Assembly (NCBI GenBank): GCA_902494565.1
Contig: CABUTN010000070.1
Span: 1 to 5,270 of the forward strand
Origin: an uncultured Collinsella sp.
Lineage (GTDB): Bacteria; Actinomycetota; Coriobacteriia; Coriobacteriales; Coriobacteriaceae
Direction: 5' to 3'
DNA length: 5,270 nucleotides
Part shown: piece by piece, positions 3,711 to 5,270 of the stretch
How positions within the stretch are numbered: position 1 is the stretch's first letter
Layout of the letters: each line of letters begins with the position of its first letter
The notes under the pieces: model-generated
Database searches by the model: none
Seen by the model: the letters and a program-made list of their open reading frames with translations, nothing else
What the model was told of the DNA's origin: nothing
Made by a program: the position numbers and the translations under genes

Positions 3711-5270
3711 TTAGACCAGACGAGCGTTGATCGTCTTGGCGATCTCGGCGGCGTCGGTGGAACCCTTGACGGTGGCACGGAAGTCCTCGTCCATGAGCGC
3801 CTCAGCGACCTTGGACAGGATCTTGAGGTGCGTAGTGCCGGCCTGGGCACCGGGGATGAGCAGAGCGATGGCCACGTTGACGGGAGCGCCGTCCATGGTG
3901 TCCCAACCGGTCACGCCGGACTCGTCCTTGACGACGATGACGGCAGCCTCGGTAATGGCGTCGGACTTGGCATGCGGGATGGCGAAGCCCTCCATCATGC
4001 CCGTGGTGCCCTCGGCCTCGCGGGCCAGGAAGGCGTTCATCACGGCGTCGGCGTCGCTTGCGATACCGGCCTTGACGGCCTGGTTGGAAACGAAGCTCAG
4101 AGCCTCGTCACGAGAAGCGAAGTCCTCGGCGACAAAGACATTCTCGACCTTCACGAAGTCGGCAGCCTCGGCCTTGGGGGCCTCGACGGCAGCGGCCTTG
4201 GGGGCCTCAACGGGCTTGGCTGCAGGAGCGGCCTTCTGGTTCTTCTCGAAGTCGTACTTCTTGAAGGCTACGAACAGGATGCCACCGACCACAGCGCCGA
4301 TGAGGATCGCGAGGACCCACAGCGGACCGTTCTCGACAACGGGCAGGACCAGGAAGCCACCGTGAGGCGCCGGATCGTGAACGTTGAACATAATGGTCAG
4401 GATCGAAGCGATAGAAGAACCGAGCATCATGATGGGCATGACGGGCCAGATGTTCTTGGTCAAGAACGGAATGGCGCCCTCGGTGATGTGGGTGCAACCA
4501 AGGATGAGGTTGACGACACCGGCGTCGTGATCCTCCTGGCTGAAGTACTTCTTGCCGACAACGACGGCAAAGGTGGTAATCAGCGGCGGAACGATGCAGG
4601 CGGCGGAGACGGCAGCCATGAAGTTGGTGCCGAAGTTGTAGGTATCGGTGCCAACACCGGCGGCCAAAGCCTCGGTGAGCATAGCGGTACCGGTGACGTA
4701 AGCAGCCTTGTTGACCGGGCCGCCCATGTCAAAGGCGCACATGCAGCCAATGGCAAGACCCAGTACAACGGCGCCAGAGGCGGACAGGCCCTTGAGGAAG
4801 TCCATCATGGCGGTGTTGATGGCAGCCATGGGGCCGGAAATGCCGAGCATGACCAGGCCGACGATAGCCGTCGAGAACAGCGGGTACAGGAAGATAGCCT
4901 TGAGGCCGTCCAGGTTCTTGGGCAGACCGGCAAAGACCTTCTCGAGCAGCAGGATGACATAACCGGCGAGGAAGCCACCGACGATGCCGCCCAGGAAGCC
5001 GAAGCCCACGCCGGCGCCACCGGCGTCGATCATGCCGGTCTCGGCGTTAACAGGCAGGCCCTGGATGGCGATCATACCGGCAACAAAGCCGGGGACGAGC
5101 GCCGGGCGCTTGCCGATGGACTCGGCGATGTAGGCGGAAAGCACCGGAACCATGAGGTTCATGGCGATGCCGCCGATGATCTTGAGCATCGCAGCAAAGC
5201 TGTTGTAGTCAGACGCCGTCGAATCGAAGGACGTAATGCCCCACAGGAACGAAACGGCGGTCAGAACACC
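3711..5270 (-). CDS. fruA: PTS fructose permease, EIIC-EIIA part (5' end outside window)
   Basis: The frame stays open to the right edge, giving 519 C-terminal residues of a longer protein; an internal Met at 5189 is not the start. It is an inner-membrane permease that imports fructose while phosphorylating it, probably at C1. Residues about 1-340 of the visible part are the fructose-type EIIC domain with several hydrophobic segments and the hallmarks AFDMGGPVNKAAY (179-191) and HITEGAIPF (261-269). An Ala/Pro/Lys linker (about 344-371, EAPKA repeated) leads to a C-terminal EIIA domain of the mannitol/fructose type (about 375-519). Its phosphorylated His433 lies in GFAIPHAKSDAI, and it takes phosphate from HPr. 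An EIIB domain is needed and should be encoded upstream. C-then-A order differs from the A-B-C order of Bacillus FruA and from the E. coli system, where EIIA is on a separate protein. Sugar specificity rests on family resemblance and on fruK nearby. A terminator follows at once. Confidence 0.88.
   Translation of the reverse strand, partial: GVLTAVSFLWGITSFDSTASDYNSFAAMLKIIGGIAMNLMVPVLSAYIAESIGKRPALVPGFVAGMIAIQGLPVNAETGMIDAGGAGVGFGFLGGIVGGFLAGYVILLLEKVFAGLPKNLDGLKAIFLYPLFSTAIVGLVMLGISGPMAAINTAMMDFLKGLSASGAVVLGLAIGCMCAFDMGGPVNKAAYVTGTAMLTEALAAGVGTDTYNFGTNFMAAVSAACIVPPLITTFAVVVGKKYFSQEDHDAGVVNLILGCTHITEGAIPFLTKNIWPVMPIMMLGSSIASILTIMFNVHDPAPHGGFLVLPVVENGPLWVLAILIGAVVGGILFVAFKKYDFEKNQKAAPAAKPVEAPKAAAVEAPKAEAADFVKVENVFVAEDFASRDEALSFVSNQAVKAGIASDADAVMNAFLAREAEGTTGMMEGFAIPHAKSDAITEAAVIVVKDESGVTGWDTMDGAPVNVAIALLIPGAQAGTTHLKILSKVAEALMDEDFRATVKGSTDAAEIAKTINARLV
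4169..4208 (-). repeat. 24-bp-period direct repeat encoding the EIIC-EIIA linker
   Basis: CGGCCTTGGGGGCCTC (plus-strand reading) occurs at 4169-4184 and again at 4193-4208, a 24-base period. It encodes two copies of an eight-residue unit, VEAPKAxA, in the flexible linker between membrane and EIIA domains. Such repeats can expand or contract without a frameshift, so linker length may vary among strains. Confidence 0.7.

Overview
The window carries one strand-coherent sugar phosphotransferase (PTS) locus. All four real genes lie on the minus strand, so the locus reads from the right edge to the left edge. GC content is high, the proteins are Ala/Gly rich, and the general PTS genes are linked to fructose genes. 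This suggests an actinobacterium, most likely a gut Coriobacteriia of the Collinsella type. That assignment is an impression from composition and protein style, not a search result.

Layout in transcription order: (1) 5270-3711 is the 3' part of a fructose-family PTS permease gene, EIIC then a C-terminal EIIA; its 5' end lies outside the window. A strong intrinsic terminator follows it (3637-3674). (2) 3166-3710 is a 545-base gene-free stretch. It holds the terminator, a 21-bp perfect inverted repeat (3558-3630), a large 42-bp perfect inverted repeat with a second hairpin nested inside it (3299-3461), an AT-rich candidate promoter, and a ptsH leader that can fold two mutually exclusive ways around its Shine-Dalgarno. 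(3) ptsH (HPr, 87 aa). (4) A 127-base gap with a terminator-like hairpin that could set the HPr:EI ratio. (5) ptsI (Enzyme I, about 569 aa). (6) A 74-base gap with overlapping hairpins. (7) A PfkB-family kinase, probably 1-phosphofructokinase (fruK). (8) An intrinsic terminator at the left edge (1-29).

The genes form a complete fructose route. Enzyme I takes phosphate from PEP and passes it to HPr. HPr phosphorylates the EIIA domain of the permease. The permease (with an EIIB domain presumably encoded upstream) imports fructose as fructose-1-phosphate. FruK converts that to fructose-1,6-bisphosphate for glycolysis.

The proteins are ordinary in overall design, with a few substitutions at normally conserved motif positions in FruK, Enzyme I and HPr. 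The least explained material is the non-coding DNA: the two inverted-repeat elements between fruA and ptsH, and the leader structures in front of ptsH, ptsI and fruK.
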